A DNA stretch of 64,000 nucleotides from Actinoplanes missouriensis 431. Its GTDB lineage: Bacteria; Actinomycetota; Actinomycetes; Mycobacteriales; Micromonosporaceae. Within the stretch, counting starts at the first letter, position 1. Each line of letters opens with the position of its first letter. The stretch spans positions 5,766,001-5,830,000 of the forward strand of contig NC_017093.1 of assembly GCF_000284295.1 (NCBI RefSeq). Direction: 5' to 3'. The notes beneath the pieces are model-generated. The model saw only the letters and a list, made by a program, of their open reading frames with translations, ran no database searches and was not told the DNA's origin. Made by a program: the position numbers and the translations under genes. This document shows positions 63,519 through 64,000 of this stretch, piece by piece.

Positions 63519-64000
63519 AACGCGCCGTGGCCGGTCACCGCCCGGCCCACGATCAGCGAGTTGATCTCGCGGGTGCCCTCGTACGAGTAGAGCGCCTCGG
63601 CGTCCGCGACGAACCGGCCGATGTCGTAGTCGAGGACGATGCCGTTGCCGGCGAGCAGCTCCCGCGCCCAGCCGACGACCTCGCGCATCCGGGTGGTGCA
63701 GTACGCCTTCGCCAGCGCCGAGTGCTCGTCCTTGTAGACGCCCTCGTCCTGCAGCTGGGCCAGCCGCACGCACATCCCGAGCGACGCGGTCACGTTGCCG
63801 ACCATGCGCACCAGCAGGTCCTGGACCAGCTGGAACTTGGCGATCGGGCGGCCGAACTGCTCCCGTTCCTTGGCGTAGTCGAGGGCGATCTCGTAGGCCG
63901 CCAGCATCACGCCGACCGCCTGCCACGCGACGCCCGCGCGGGTCTGCCGGAGGACCTTCGCGGTGTCCTTGAACGAGTTCGCCCGCTGCAGACGGTCGGC
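63512..64000 (-). CDS. Acyl-CoA dehydrogenase (partial, C-terminal part)
   Basis: The gene enters from the right edge; about 162 C-terminal residues are visible. They show the acyl-CoA dehydrogenase C-terminal helical domain: ALDYAKEREQFGRPIAKFQLVQ, then ARELLAGNGIVLDYDIGRFVADAEALYSYEGTREINSLIVGRA. The ANSFKDTAKVLRQTR segment and the YSYEGTREIN catalytic-region end resemble glutaryl-CoA dehydrogenases, which also decarboxylate, but this cannot be settled without the rest. The catalytic Glu is probably that in YEGT. It would act in acyl-CoA catabolism with an electron-transfer flavoprotein. Confidence 0.9.
   Translation of the reverse strand, partial: ADRLQRANSFKDTAKVLRQTRAGVAWQAVGVMLAAYEIALDYAKEREQFGRPIAKFQLVQDLLVRMVGNVTASLGMCVRLAQLQDEGVYKDEHSALAKAYCTTRMREVVGWARELLAGNGIVLDYDIGRFVADAEALYSYEGTREINSLIVGRAVTGHGAFV

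Overview
The window is chromosomal DNA of a high-GC actinomycete. The strong third-position GC bias, the pairing of SigB/SigF-type sigma factors with SpoIIE/PP2C phosphatases, the GlgE maltosyltransferase pathway, polyphosphate glucokinase, SH3/glucosaminidase and LCP cell-wall proteins, and a CebR-type cellulase operator together suggest Actinoplanes or a close relative in the Micromonosporaceae. The genus is inferred from gene content, not from a marker gene. I saw no rRNA, tRNA, prophage, insertion sequence or CRISPR array. Gene density is high and the window looks like ordinary chromosome.

Layout. 0-5 kb: 5' part of a SigB/SigF-type sigma factor, a long proline-rich protein with repeated short motifs, a small membrane protein and a GCS2-family ligase. 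5-10 kb: a minus-strand cobalamin operon (chelatase-cobO-cobB-cobE-like) headed by a cobalamin riboswitch. 10-17 kb: sugar kinase, citrate synthase, tandem universal stress protein, membrane GGDEF-EAL protein, GNAT-like protein. 17-22.7 kb: exonuclease III with a possible 27-residue membrane peptide upstream; then a PAS-GAF-SpoIIE phosphatase translationally coupled to a B12-binding protein with the CarH/LitR photoreceptor signature but no DNA-binding domain; then small proteins and a LamG-like secreted protein. 22.7-34.4 kb: HrpA helicase, LCP protein, a response regulator and CHASE-PAS histidine kinase facing each other across a 19-bp repeat array, a peptidoglycan hydrolase, PAP2 phosphatase and stress protein, and a second SigB/SigF-type sigma factor. 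34.5-45 kb: polyphosphate glucokinase, an FMN/F420 oxidase-fold protein, a methyltransferase, and the glgE-treS-mak-glgB operon. 45-53 kb: acetyltransferase, YjbR protein, PP2C, Tex, Ser/Thr kinase, PspC protein, YefM-YoeB toxin-antitoxin, PfpI protein. 53-57 kb: a fully coupled three-gene redox operon (diheme membrane protein, NuoF-ferredoxin fusion, thioredoxin-like lipoprotein). 57-64 kb: secreted proteins, GH6 cellulase with CBM2 and a perfect CebR-type operator, GAF-GGDEF protein, and the C-terminal part of an acyl-CoA dehydrogenase.

Functional themes. The cobalamin operon makes the cofactor that the B12-binding sensor would use, and that sensor is coupled to a phosphatase of the class that controls anti-sigma partner switching. 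The two sigma factors are of the type such switches control, but no anti-sigma factor or STAS protein lies in the window. The glg/tre operon makes alpha-1,4-glucan from trehalose. Several convergent gene pairs overlap or nearly touch, and their hairpins lie inside coding sequence. The most interesting leads are the B12-SpoIIE pair, the redox operon with its altered iron-sulphur site, and the large hairpin at 35953-36048.
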